A DNA stretch of 34,941 nucleotides from NCBI RefSeq assembly GCF_000406965.1, contig NZ_KE136363.1:300759-335699 (forward strand), given 5' to 3'. This DNA is from Enterococcus avium ATCC 14025 (GTDB lineage: Bacteria > Bacillota > Bacilli > Lactobacillales > Enterococcaceae). Below, in pieces: positions 7,576-15,131 of this stretch (position 1 is the first letter of the stretch; each line of letters starts with the position of its first letter). Both the position numbers and the translations under genes were made by a program. The notes under the pieces are model-generated. The model saw nothing but the letters and a program-made list of their open reading frames with translations, had not been told where the DNA came from and did not search any database.

Positions 7576-8007
7576 ATGAAAGAAAGTTATAAAAAAATAC
7601 TTGTCGCAGTAGATGGTTCAACCTCATCAACAAACGCATTTAATGAAGCGCTAAATGTAGCTGAACGAAATGATGCGAAGCTCTTTATACTTACTGTAGT
7701 TGATTTCAAATTTTCAATCGGTGATCCAGCGTTTATCAATGATGCTCTTAAATTTCATCTAAATAATGCTGAAATTGAATTGGAGCAATTAGTTGCTAAT
7801 TCCAAAGTGAGTCGTTTAGACTATGAAACAAAGATTGATTCAGGTAATCCTAAACGTAAGATTATTGATTACGCGTTGGAAAATCAAGTAGATCTTATAA
7901 TGTTGGGGGCAACAGGCAGAGGTGCAGTAGAACAGGCGATAGTCGGTTCTACGACAGCATATGTAGTAAACCACGCCAACTGCAATGTTATGGTAGTGAG
8001 GTCTTAA
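7576..8007 (+). CDS. Universal stress protein, UspA family
   Basis: This 143-residue single-domain cytoplasmic Usp protein has the N-terminal strand ILVAVDGS and the C-terminal nucleotide-binding signature G-x2-G-x9-G-S/T (GATGRG... then IVGSTT), so it should bind ATP. Usp proteins help cells survive starvation and stress; the exact partner is not known. ATG 7576 was chosen because AAAAGGGAGG precedes it by eight bases and the -10 box overlaps the earlier ATG. The gene is monocistronic and ends at a hairpin shared with the convergent tRNA gene. Confidence 0.9.
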   Translation: MKESYKKILVAVDGSTSSTNAFNEALNVAERNDAKLFILTVVDFKFSIGDPAFINDALKFHLNNAEIELEQLVANSKVSRLDYETKIDSGNPKRKIIDYALENQVDLIMLGATGRGAVEQAIVGSTTAYVVNHANCNVMVVRS

Positions 8008-8023
8008 ATCGATATATTTATAA

Positions 8024-8063
8024 TAAAAAAAGTTTTTGCCTCGATAGAAGCAAAAACTTTTTT
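8024..8063. terminator. Bidirectional terminator between the UspA gene and tRNA-Gln
   Basis: An A-rich/T-rich stem (about 8024-8038 with 8050-8063, core GTTTTTGC/GCAAAAAC) carries T runs on both strands. It ends the UspA transcript rightward and the tRNA-Gln transcript leftward. Confidence 0.8.
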
Positions 8064-8064
8064 A

Positions 8065-8137
8065 TTGGGATAGTAGGGCTCGAACCTACACTTACCTGAT
8101 TCAGAGTCAGGCGCCTTACCAGTTTGGCCATATCCCA
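8065..8137 (-). tRNA. tRNA-Gln (anticodon CUG)
   Basis: This is a 73-base cloverleaf on the minus strand. The acceptor stem TGGGATA pairs with TATCCCA. The anticodon stem CCTGA/TCAGG holds loop CTCTGAA with anticodon CTG (plus-strand 8102-8104), and the T arm GTAGG/CCTAC holds a TTCGAGC-type loop. The discriminator is A. The 3' CCA is not encoded, so CCA-adding enzyme is needed. It reads CAG; a separate UUG tRNA for CAA would be expected elsewhere. It is a lone tRNA gene, not part of an array here. Confidence 0.93.
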
Positions 8138-8195
8138 ATGAGAACAGAAAGAATTATAACGCTAGTTTTTCAATTCTTCAACTAAATTGTCTCGC

Positions 8196-8591
8196 CTATT
8201 TTTTTCCAGCCCTTTTCAAAGCTGCTAAGACAATATTTCCATCCGCAAATCCCAAATTAATTTTGATAACTTCATTATCAAAAATTAAAGACAGTCGAAT
8301 ACCATTTAATTTCTTTTTACCGCGGATTTCTTTGCATTGATAAAGATTGTATTTATATGCTTTTTGCTTACTTAACACATATAGTGTATTGCCGGAAATT
8401 CCATAAGCACTCAAACCCTCCTGTTTCTTTAGGTTTTCATATTTGTGGAAACCAATAAAAGAAAAGGAAAAGGTTGTTTTAGGAAATGCGTGAAGAAAAT
8501 TGTTAAACAACTGAGTGCCTTTGTCTTCACTTGTATTATAATTAATTCCGTATGTTTTGGTAAATTGATAAAGTTCATTTGCAGTGTTCAT
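8196..8591 (-). CDS. Hypothetical protein, 131 residues
   Basis: I do not recognise this basic, soluble protein. It has no signal peptide or membrane helix, and its C-terminal half is rich in Lys and in alternating hydrophobic residues that suggest beta strands (SGNTLYVLSKQKAYKYNLY, then IRLSLIFDNEVIKINLGF). A PH-like fold is conceivable but not demonstrated. Translation is supported by GCGAGG five bases before the ATG, and by a well-formed promoter overlapped by an inverted repeat. The gene stands alone between a DUF308 membrane protein gene upstream on the same strand and tRNA-Gln. Confidence 0.6.
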   Translation of the reverse strand: MNTANELYQFTKTYGINYNTSEDKGTQLFNNFLHAFPKTTFSFSFIGFHKYENLKKQEGLSAYGISGNTLYVLSKQKAYKYNLYQCKEIRGKKKLNGIRLSLIFDNEVIKINLGFADGNIVLAALKRAGKK

Positions 8592-8617
8592 AATAACCTC
8601 GCTTTTTTGATAGCTTT

Positions 8618-8647
8618 AGTATAATTGTTTCTTTTAATAGAAACAAT
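8618..8647 (-). promoter_or_regulatory. Promoter with overlapping inverted-repeat operator
   Basis: The minus-strand -35 TTGTTT (8646-8641) and -10 TATACT (8623-8618) have 17-base spacing. Perfect 9-base arms, 8624-8632 and 8639-8647, cover the -35 and fill the spacer up to the -10. The hairpin also lies just past the stop of the DUF308 gene, but no T run follows it, so a DNA operator is more likely than a terminator. Confidence 0.55.
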
Positions 8648-8650
8648 CAT

Positions 8651-9178
8651 TTATCGTGTGAAGCGGCGGGCATTGATGAATTCTGAAACGGCCATGGTGA
8701 TAAGTAGAAACCCAAATAGTTGAAAAAGAATCATCATGCTGCTAAATGGATTAAATAAAAGGAAAAAACCAGCAATGATCATTAGGGCGCTATAGATGAT
8801 CTGACCTGTAACAGGAAAGCCATCGCGTTTAGCAGTCCAACTTTGCATGAATTGACTAATTGCAAATATCAGGATAATGAATCCTAAAAACATTGGCAAA
8901 ATACTGACAATCCCTTTAGAGAACCAAAGAACGACAAAAGCGACAAGCACTCGCATAATACCACTAGTCGTCTCAAATCCGATGTTTCCTGTATATTTTT
9001 TTGTTCTCAAGCCGCGGATAATCTGTAAAATTCCAAAAATTAATAAATAGAAGAAAATGATGTAGATAATTCCCCTAAAGACGCTTCGTGGCGAGAATAA
9101 TATAGCGATTCCAAGGATGAGATAACAAACGCTTCTCAAATATCCATACTTTTTAATCGAATCAATAAAATTTGACAT
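8651..9178 (-). CDS. DUF308 (HdeD-like) membrane protein
   Basis: This 175-residue protein has six membrane segments arranged as three pairs, beginning with GYLRSVCYLILGIAILFSP. The repeated LGIAILF / LGFIILIFAISQF / AGFFLLFNP pattern is typical of DUF308. In enterobacteria the related HdeD supports acid resistance, but the biochemical role in Gram-positives is unknown. ATG 9178 follows AAGGAGTGA. A possible promoter (TTAGCA at 9230-9225, TAAAAT at 9206-9201, 18 bases apart) lies upstream. It is a separate unit from the divergent gene at 9339. Confidence 0.8.
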   Translation of the reverse strand: MSNFIDSIKKYGYLRSVCYLILGIAILFSPRSVFRGIIYIIFFYLLIFGILQIIRGLRTKKYTGNIGFETTSGIMRVLVAFVVLWFSKGIVSILPMFLGFIILIFAISQFMQSWTAKRDGFPVTGQIIYSALMIIAGFFLLFNPFSSMMILFQLFGFLLITMAVSEFINARRFTR

Positions 9179-9247
9179 AAAATATCACTCCTTACTAATA
9201 ATTTTACCCGATTTGACGTCTTTTTGCTAATGAAGTGAAAAATTCGA

Positions 9248-9276
9248 TTGTAAACCATTCCATACTTCGGTATAAT
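9248..9276 (+). promoter_or_regulatory. Promoter of the two-gene unit at 9339-10049
   Basis: TTGTAA (9248-9253) and a consensus TATAAT (9271-9276) are separated by exactly 17 bases. It is one of the best promoters in the window. Confidence 0.75.
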
Positions 9277-9338
9277 GCGAATAACATTGATCCAAAAGCT
9301 AGACGAACAAATGAATGTCGATACTGGAGGGCTTACTT

Positions 9339-9542
9339 ATGAATGAAGAAGAAATTGAGCTTGGAAGAAATTATCGTTGCCATCCGATTGGTTTCGAAGA
9401 ATGTGTAGAAGGCGAAGTCATTTCAAAAATGACGAATTGCGCAGTGGTTCGTATTAACCAATGCGAAGAGGTAGATCAAGAGCAACGAGATGACAAATCT
9501 AACATGGTCGTGGTAAAATATTCTAATTTCATTCCAAGTTAG
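9339..9542 (+). CDS. Small acidic protein, YkvS/DUF2187-like
   Basis: This 67-residue soluble protein runs E-I-E-L-G-R, then an EGEVISKMTNCAVVRI segment and a final MVVVKYSNF. That layout (a G-x-V strand, an x-N-x-V-V hydrophobic strand and a terminal K-Y-x-N-F/Y) resembles the small beta-barrel DUF2187 family of Firmicutes (B. subtilis YkvS); I call this resemblance, not identity. ATG 9339 was chosen over an upstream ATG because CTGGAGGG sits seven bases before it. It is co-transcribed with a membrane protein gene 12 bases downstream. Function is unknown. Confidence 0.6.
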   Translation: MNEEEIELGRNYRCHPIGFEECVEGEVISKMTNCAVVRINQCEEVDQEQRDDKSNMVVVKYSNFIPS

Positions 9543-9554
9543 AAGGCGGTTCTT

Positions 9555-10049
9555 TTGAATATATTAACATTGTTATTGGGAATTTTTACGGTTGTTTTGT
9601 ATGTCTTTTTATGGGTGGCACGCAAGGATATCGTTATTCCGGTTTTTAAACGTCGCAAGCAATATCCATTTTATGTTTTCTTGGCGCTGTTGATTGTATG
9701 GATCGGATTTAGTAGTTGGCAAGATATAAATGGGCGTACACAAACGATTTTAGCTGCATTAGTAATGTTAAGTTTTTTGTTGGACAAAAAGGGATTTACA
9801 GAAGAAAGTTTAGTTCTTTTTGGGTTGGACAATCGCGGAATTCCGTTAAATGAAATCGAGCGGGTGGTTTTGTTTCAAGAAGATAATGGATTAATCAAAC
9901 TTAATTATTTTCGTAAACAGCGTCGCGGACCGATTTTAACTTTTGATTATCCATTAACTGAGCTTGTTGTTTTCCTCTCGACGCACCTCAATGAAGGCAG
10001 CACATTAGAAATCTTGACTAAGGATGATCAAGACAAAAATGGAAAATAA
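9555..10049 (+). CDS. Membrane protein of unknown function with TTG start
   Basis: This 164-residue protein has hydrophobic segments at about 2-20, 39-56 and 63-80, followed by a soluble C-terminal domain (about 82-164, including GIPLNEIERVVLFQEDNG). The start is TTG at 9555 behind AAGGCGG; no in-frame ATG fits. It lies 12 bases after the small YkvS-like gene and shares its promoter. A hairpin terminator overlaps its stop. I do not recognise the family. Confidence 0.65.
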   Translation: MNILTLLLGIFTVVLYVFLWVARKDIVIPVFKRRKQYPFYVFLALLIVWIGFSSWQDINGRTQTILAALVMLSFLLDKKGFTEESLVLFGLDNRGIPLNEIERVVLFQEDNGLIKLNYFRKQRRGPILTFDYPLTELVVFLSTHLNEGSTLEILTKDDQDKNGK

Positions 10050-10090
10050 ATAGGCAACGCTGAAACAAAATCAGCATTGCCTATTTTTTA
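10048..10090. terminator. Terminator between the membrane protein gene and the nitroreductase gene
   Basis: Sixteen-base arms (10048-10063 with 10071-10086) pair with one mismatch, with a T run to the right and A-rich bases to the left. It is strong for the rightward gene and probably also serves the convergent nitroreductase gene. Confidence 0.75.
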
Positions 10091-10101
10091 TTTATTGCGA
10101 A

Positions 10102-10698
10102 TTAATGGAAAACGCGGAAACGTTCGTCATCAGCTAGGAATTCTTTTTCGTTGGCTTCGCCTTCTTTAGAGCCAAAAACTAATTGAGAACGTAATTGCCA
10201 ATTAGCTGGAATATTCCATTCTTCAGCAACAGCATCGTCAATCACTGGATTGTAATGTTGTAGGTTTGCACCTAGTCCTGCAGAGTTTAATGCAGTCCAG
10301 GTATTTGCTGTTGCAATACCATTTGATTGTTCAGCCCAGTCAGGGAAATTATCAGCATACAAGGCAAATTGTTCTTGCAAATTTTTCACAGTATCTGTTT
10401 CTTTAAAGAACATAACAGTTCCGTAAGCGTTACGGAAGCTGGCAATTTTAGCTTGTGTGTTAGGAAAAGCTTCTGCTGGAGTTAACGGCTTCAAAGCTTC
10501 TTCTACGATATTCCATAATTTTTCATGAGCGTTTCCAAATAGAATCACCGCACGAGGTGATTGTGCATTAAAAGCCGTTGGGCTATTTTTAACAGCATCT
10601 TTAATTAATGTTGTGATTTCTTCTTCAGATAATTTAACGTCATGTCCTAATGAGTAAAATGAACGACGATCCTTCAATGATTCTAAAAATTGTGACAT
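10102..10698 (-). CDS. Nitroreductase family protein (Frm2/Hbn1-like)
   Basis: This 198-residue cytoplasmic flavoprotein is of the nitroreductase superfamily and probably FMN-dependent. It begins FLESLKDRRSFYSLG, where the RRS motif contacts FMN phosphate. It then carries NSPTAFNAQSPRAVILFG and, near the end, the LGANLQHYNP segment typical of the short oxidoreductase group that includes yeast Frm2/Hbn1 and many lactic-acid-bacterial NAD(P)H reductases. ATG 10698 is chosen because AAAAGGTGG precedes it with seven bases spacing; the longer frame from 10737 has no such site. It is monocistronic. The physiological electron acceptor is unknown. Confidence 0.87.
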   Translation of the reverse strand: MSQFLESLKDRRSFYSLGHDVKLSEEEITTLIKDAVKNSPTAFNAQSPRAVILFGNAHEKLWNIVEEALKPLTPAEAFPNTQAKIASFRNAYGTVMFFKETDTVKNLQEQFALYADNFPDWAEQSNGIATANTWTALNSAGLGANLQHYNPVIDDAVAEEWNIPANWQLRSQLVFGSKEGEANEKEFLADDERFRVFH

Positions 10699-10885
10699 AA
10701 TAATTTCCACCTTTTCTTGTTTTGTTCTTGTTGACAAAAACTACTTTATCATCTTACTAAAAGTAAGGAAAGAAATATGCTCGCGAAAAAAATTAATTTT
10801 TTTATAGGGGAGTAGATAGCTACGATTAAACAGGTAACAATATGATAAACTATTATTATGAATGTAAATAGATGGAGGCTCACAA

Positions 10886-11428
10886 ATGAATATGAAAGAG
10901 ATAGGCAAAACTGTTCTTTGGTTTTTAATACTGGGAGCAATTTTGATTGGATTGCGTCATTTTGTTTTTACTCCTGTAGTCGTTAAAGGGGATTCAATGG
11001 ATCCGACGCTGATTGATGGTGAGCGTGTCATTGCTTTAAAAAATACGGAGATCAAGCGTTTTGATATTGTGACTTTTCCAGCACCAGATGATCCAGGGAA
11101 AAACTATATCAAACGTGTTATTGGTTTACCTGGAGATACCATCGAGTACAAAAATGATGAACTCTACATCAATGGCAAAGAGTATGAAGAACCATATTTA
11201 GATGAGTTTAAAGGGGAATTAGAAGATGATCAACCATTGACCTCTGACTTCACTTTAAATGACCTGTTTGGAGCAGAAAAAGTTCCTGAAGGAGAGTTAT
11301 TTGTTTTGGGTGATAATCGTCGGATTTCAAAAGATAGTCGGATTATTGGAATGATCAAAGAAAAAAATATAATGGCTGATGTAAAATTTGTTTTCTGGCC
11401 GTTAGATCGATTTGGCACTGTGGACTAG
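10886..11428 (+). CDS. lepB: Type I signal peptidase
   Basis: This 180-residue membrane-anchored protease removes signal peptides from secreted preproteins. One N-terminal membrane helix (about 8-24) is followed by box B with the catalytic serine S37 (GDSMDP), box D with the general base K76 (YIKRVIGLPGD), and box E (GDNRRISKDSR, near 143). The catalytic domain is the short Gram-positive type and of full length. ATG 10886 follows GATGGAGG. The stop codon lies inside the stem of the terminator, so termination is tightly placed. Confidence 0.93.
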   Translation: MNMKEIGKTVLWFLILGAILIGLRHFVFTPVVVKGDSMDPTLIDGERVIALKNTEIKRFDIVTFPAPDDPGKNYIKRVIGLPGDTIEYKNDELYINGKEYEEPYLDEFKGELEDDQPLTSDFTLNDLFGAEKVPEGELFVLGDNRRISKDSRIIGMIKEKNIMADVKFVFWPLDRFGTVD

Positions 11429-11448
11429 CAAAACTGCTAGTCTTTTTT
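11423..11448 (+). terminator. Terminator of lepB overlapping its stop codon
   Basis: An 8-bp stem (11423-11430 with 11435-11442), a 4-base loop and six Ts. The TAG stop at 11426-11428 is part of the left arm. Confidence 0.85.
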
Positions 11449-11602
11449 GTCAGTTTCGATAATAGCAATAAAGATATATGCCTATTGTATCTAAATTATT
11501 TTTTTGAAGTGTTCCTTGATTAGTAAAATATTTTATTTTGAAAATAGTCCCCCTGTGGTTGCTTTACAGACTTGTTTCAATCATGCGAAGATTTAAATGA
11601 AC

Positions 11603-11611
11603 TGTTATAAT
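11603..11611 (+). promoter_or_regulatory. Extended -10 promoter of rexBA
   Basis: TG-T-TATAAT at 11603-11611 is an extended -10 element and no convincing -35 is visible. It gives a leader of about 30 bases ahead of the GAGGGG ribosome site. The rest of 11449-11648 shows no feature. Confidence 0.5.
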
Positions 11612-11648
11612 ATATAGGTAACATAATTTGAAGAAATGAGGGGAAACG

Positions 11649-14600
11649 ATGCCATTACAATTTTTGTTAGGTGCTGGACAAAATGACGCGAAAGAACGTA
11701 TGGTTCAGAAGGCGCAAGCTTGGTTAGAGCAAGATCCGACGAATCGTGTGTTTTTCTTAGTCCCCAATTACAATAAATTCGAACAAGAAATCAGTCTTTT
11801 ATCAGCAATGAAACAGAATACTAAAAATGTGGAATTTAGTACAATTCGCACGCAAGTTTTTAGTTTTCAACGTCTGGCTTGGTTCTTTTTACAACGTGAT
11901 GGTCAGATACCAGGGAATGTGTTGTCTGAAGCTGGTAATGCAATGATTTTAAGGAAAATTCTCCATGAGCGGCGAGAGGAATTAACGATTTTTCGCGGAG
12001 AAGTAAATAAGACTGGTTTTATTCAGCAATTAGTTAGCTTCTATCAAGAAATGCAAATTGGGAATGTTACAGTTGAAGATTTAGATGAAAATGGAAACGA
12101 CATAGATCAGGTATTAAAATTGCAGGACTTGAAGAAGGTATTTGCCGCCTACGAAGAAGCCTTGCTAAATTATCAGGTAACGAATGATGATACTTTGCTG
12201 CTATTACAAGCTTATTTGAGTGAGCAAAATCTTTCCAATACTCTTTTTATCGTTAGTGGCTTTACGCGCTTTAATGCTCGTGAGTTAAGTGTGCTGAATA
12301 CGTTGATGAGTTGTGGAGAGCTATTTGTGTCGCTGGAATTAGATCGGCCTTATCCAAATGAAGAACCAAATCCATTGAATTTATTTGCTGATCCTGGAAA
12401 AACGTATTTTCAGTTAAAACGCAGTGCGGATGCACAACAAATACCTGTTCGTCCTGATCAATTTGCGCGAATGAATCAAACTGTTTTCAATCAGATCGGT
12501 GATTTTTGGGCAAATCAGAAAAAAGTTGATTTATCCCAAACAAATCAACTTAAGCTAACGAAATATGCTACAGTTGCAGAAGAAATCCGCAAGATTGGCG
12601 AAGAGATTCGACGTTTAGTCAGGGATGAAAAATACCGCTATAAAGATATTCAAATTTTGATGCGAAATCCGAACGTTTATAATAGCGTTTTGCCTGATTT
12701 GTTTCAAAAAATGGCTATTCCTTTTTACTTAGATGAAACACAGGAAATGGCGGCACATCCATTGATTGAATTCTTACAAGCGTTGTTTTTAATCGACAAT
12801 TATAATTATCGAATTAATGATGTTTTTCGAATGCTGCGAACAGAACTTTTTGCTCCCTTTGATTGGCAGCCAGAAACGTGGTATTTAGCGCAGCAGAAAT
12901 ATAGAGAAAAGATTGATCAAACAGAAAATGTTTGTCTAGCTTACAACTTTCGCGGGAGTGCTTGGACAAGATCCGCAGATTGGGAGTTCGTTGATTACGA
13001 CTTTGAAGCAGACGTCTTTAATGATGCGAAACAACTAGAGGAAACAACAAATGACGTTCGCCGTTCTGTACAGCAATTATTGCCAGCATTCTTCGAGAAA
13101 ATTAAGGGAGCAGAGAATGGACTTACAGCAGCGGCAACTTTTTATCATTTTCTAGAAGAAAGTGGTGTGAAGCGTCAATTGTTATTTTGGCGCGATCAGG
13201 AAGTTGCTAAAGGAAATCTTGATAAGGCTCGTAATCATGAGCAAACATGGCAAGCTTTGCTTGATCTTTTAGACGAATATGTATTGATTTACGGGGCAGA
13301 TGCATTTGATTGGGAAATTTTTCAAGATATCTTCTTGGCTGGGTTAATGAATTTAACTTACGGAAAAATTCCAACAGCGATTGATCAAGTTCGGGTGAAT
13401 GATTTAGAGCTGGCACGGGTGGATCAAATGAAAGTCACCTTTGCAATTGGACTAAACAATAATGACTTTCCGGCTCGCTTCGATGATAAGGGATTATTGT
13501 CGGCGGAAGAGCGCTCCGCTTTTAATCAAAATCTACCAGAAGGGAAATTTTTGCCTGAAAGCAATAGCTCTAAAGTGAATCGTGAACCATTCTTAGCTTA
13601 TTCGGTCTTTCTATCTGCAACTGAAAAACTGTATTTAAGTGTTTCCACAACGGTGGATGGCGAAAAAAAATTGGAGATCTCATCTTTCTTAAGACAATTA
13701 AGTCAAGGATTGAATATACCAGTCAAAGAAAATCAGCCATTAAGACTAACAAGCGCGCCTGAGGATCATTTAGGTTCTATGCGGACATTACTTTCGGATC
13801 TGATTGCTTTGAATCGTTACGCACAAGATGAAAATCGAGCGTTCTTACCAGCTTGGCGGGAGCTTCAGAAGTTTATTCAAAATAGTTCACTAGCTCCAAT
13901 GGCTCAGCGTGTCTTTAAGAGTCTCCAGGATCTTAATGTCCCTCGAGATCTTTTACCCGAAACAGCAGAACAGTTATATGGAAAAAATCTCTATGTTTCA
14001 GTTTCTCGAATCGAGAATTTTTATAATTGCCAGTACAAGTATTTCGCAAATTTTGGTCTTGGATTAAAAGAGCGGACTGTCTACGGATTAACACCGGCTG
14101 CTGCTGGAGATTTTTACCACGAAGCGTTAGATCATTTCTTCCGCATACTAAAGGAACAAGGACTTCGTTTGGCTGAATTGAATGAAGCAGAACGTAATCA
14201 ATTGGCTGATGAAGTATTGAAGAAAATCTTCGGCGAATTGAAATTTGCGATTCTATCAAGTTCGGCACGAATGAATTATATTCGCTATCAATTGTCACGA
14301 ACAATCCAAAAGGTTAGCTGGGGTTTAGTCCAGCAAGGAACACGAACGAAATTTGAACCGCAACAAACGGAAATTATTTTTGGTTCTATTGGAGGACAAA
14401 AGGGAATCCCCGGTATCAACCTGCCATTATCAAATGGTGGAAAAGTTGCAATTCGGGGGAAAATTGATCGCCTAGATCAGCTTGAAAGTAATGAGAGTGA
14501 TTGGCTTAGCGTGATTGACTACAAATCAAGTCCTCATAGTTTTAATGTTGCTGATGCGTACTATGGCATCGCGTTACAATTGATTACTTACTTGGATGTT

Positions 14601-15131
14601 GCGGTGACTGATTTTAGTGAAGCTAAAGGTAAGGAAATCAAACCAGCGGGAGCTTATTATCTGCATGTCCATAATCCAGTTTTAAAAGACTCTAAAAGTA
14701 TTGAGAAAGATATGCTGAAGGCCTATCAATATGACGGATTATTTGCGAAGGAGCCTGAGCTTTACGATCAATTAGATCAAAGTTTACAAGAAAAAGAGAG
14801 CTCTCTTTTATTTCCAATTAAAAAAGATAAAAATGGACAAACAGTCATCGTGTCGCAATCTAAAGATAAGTTTTACGACCTATCTGAAATTGATATTTTG
14901 CGTCAATACAATCGAGAAAAAATTCAAAAGGCCGGAAACCAAATTGTTTCTGGTGAGATAAAATTAAATCCAACTTACAAGGATAACCAACGGATTGCGT
15001 GTCAATACTGTCCTTTCCGGAGTGTTTGCAAATTTGATGCGATGTTGAAGGAAAATAATTATCATCGTCTAGAAAAACTTTCGAAGGAAGAAGTCTTGAA
15101 ACGAATGGAGGAAGAACTACATGACAATTAA
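11649..15131 (+). CDS. rexB: ATP-dependent nuclease subunit B (AddB/RexB)
   Basis: This 1160-residue subunit belongs to the AddAB (RexAB) helicase-nuclease, which processes double-strand DNA ends to a Chi site for RecA-dependent repair. The N-terminus keeps the helicase-like fold but the Walker A position reads GAGQNDAKE, lacking the GKT/S core, as is common in RexB proteins. The C-terminal PD-(D/E)XK nuclease shows H824 (YHEAL), D957 and K959 (VIDYKSS), and QLITYL. Four cysteines, C794 and C1118/C1121/C1127, form the iron-sulphur staple typical of AddB. ATG 11649 follows GAGGGG. It overlaps rexA by 11 bases. Confidence 0.95.
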   Translation: MPLQFLLGAGQNDAKERMVQKAQAWLEQDPTNRVFFLVPNYNKFEQEISLLSAMKQNTKNVEFSTIRTQVFSFQRLAWFFLQRDGQIPGNVLSEAGNAMILRKILHERREELTIFRGEVNKTGFIQQLVSFYQEMQIGNVTVEDLDENGNDIDQVLKLQDLKKVFAAYEEALLNYQVTNDDTLLLLQAYLSEQNLSNTLFIVSGFTRFNARELSVLNTLMSCGELFVSLELDRPYPNEEPNPLNLFADPGKTYFQLKRSADAQQIPVRPDQFARMNQTVFNQIGDFWANQKKVDLSQTNQLKLTKYATVAEEIRKIGEEIRRLVRDEKYRYKDIQILMRNPNVYNSVLPDLFQKMAIPFYLDETQEMAAHPLIEFLQALFLIDNYNYRINDVFRMLRTELFAPFDWQPETWYLAQQKYREKIDQTENVCLAYNFRGSAWTRSADWEFVDYDFEADVFNDAKQLEETTNDVRRSVQQLLPAFFEKIKGAENGLTAAATFYHFLEESGVKRQLLFWRDQEVAKGNLDKARNHEQTWQALLDLLDEYVLIYGADAFDWEIFQDIFLAGLMNLTYGKIPTAIDQVRVNDLELARVDQMKVTFAIGLNNNDFPARFDDKGLLSAEERSAFNQNLPEGKFLPESNSSKVNREPFLAYSVFLSATEKLYLSVSTTVDGEKKLEISSFLRQLSQGLNIPVKENQPLRLTSAPEDHLGSMRTLLSDLIALNRYAQDENRAFLPAWRELQKFIQNSSLAPMAQRVFKSLQDLNVPRDLLPETAEQLYGKNLYVSVSRIENFYNCQYKYFANFGLGLKERTVYGLTPAAAGDFYHEALDHFFRILKEQGLRLAELNEAERNQLADEVLKKIFGELKFAILSSSARMNYIRYQLSRTIQKVSWGLVQQGTRTKFEPQQTEIIFGSIGGQKGIPGINLPLSNGGKVAIRGKIDRLDQLESNESDWLSVIDYKSSPHSFNVADAYYGIALQLITYLDVAVTDFSEAKGKEIKPAGAYYLHVHNPVLKDSKSIEKDMLKAYQYDGLFAKEPELYDQLDQSLQEKESSLLFPIKKDKNGQTVIVSQSKDKFYDLSEIDILRQYNREKIQKAGNQIVSGEIKLNPTYKDNQRIACQYCPFRSVCKFDAMLKENNYHRLEKLSKEEVLKRMEEELHDN

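Noticed and set aside
10749-10940. Leftward 63-codon hydrophobic frame overlapping the start of lepB
   Set aside because: It lies over the lepB upstream region and start, has no ribosome site, and its hydrophobicity follows from T/A-rich DNA.
13933-14304. Leftward 123-codon frame inside rexB
   Set aside because: It is antisense to the conserved nuclease region of RexB and has no start signals.
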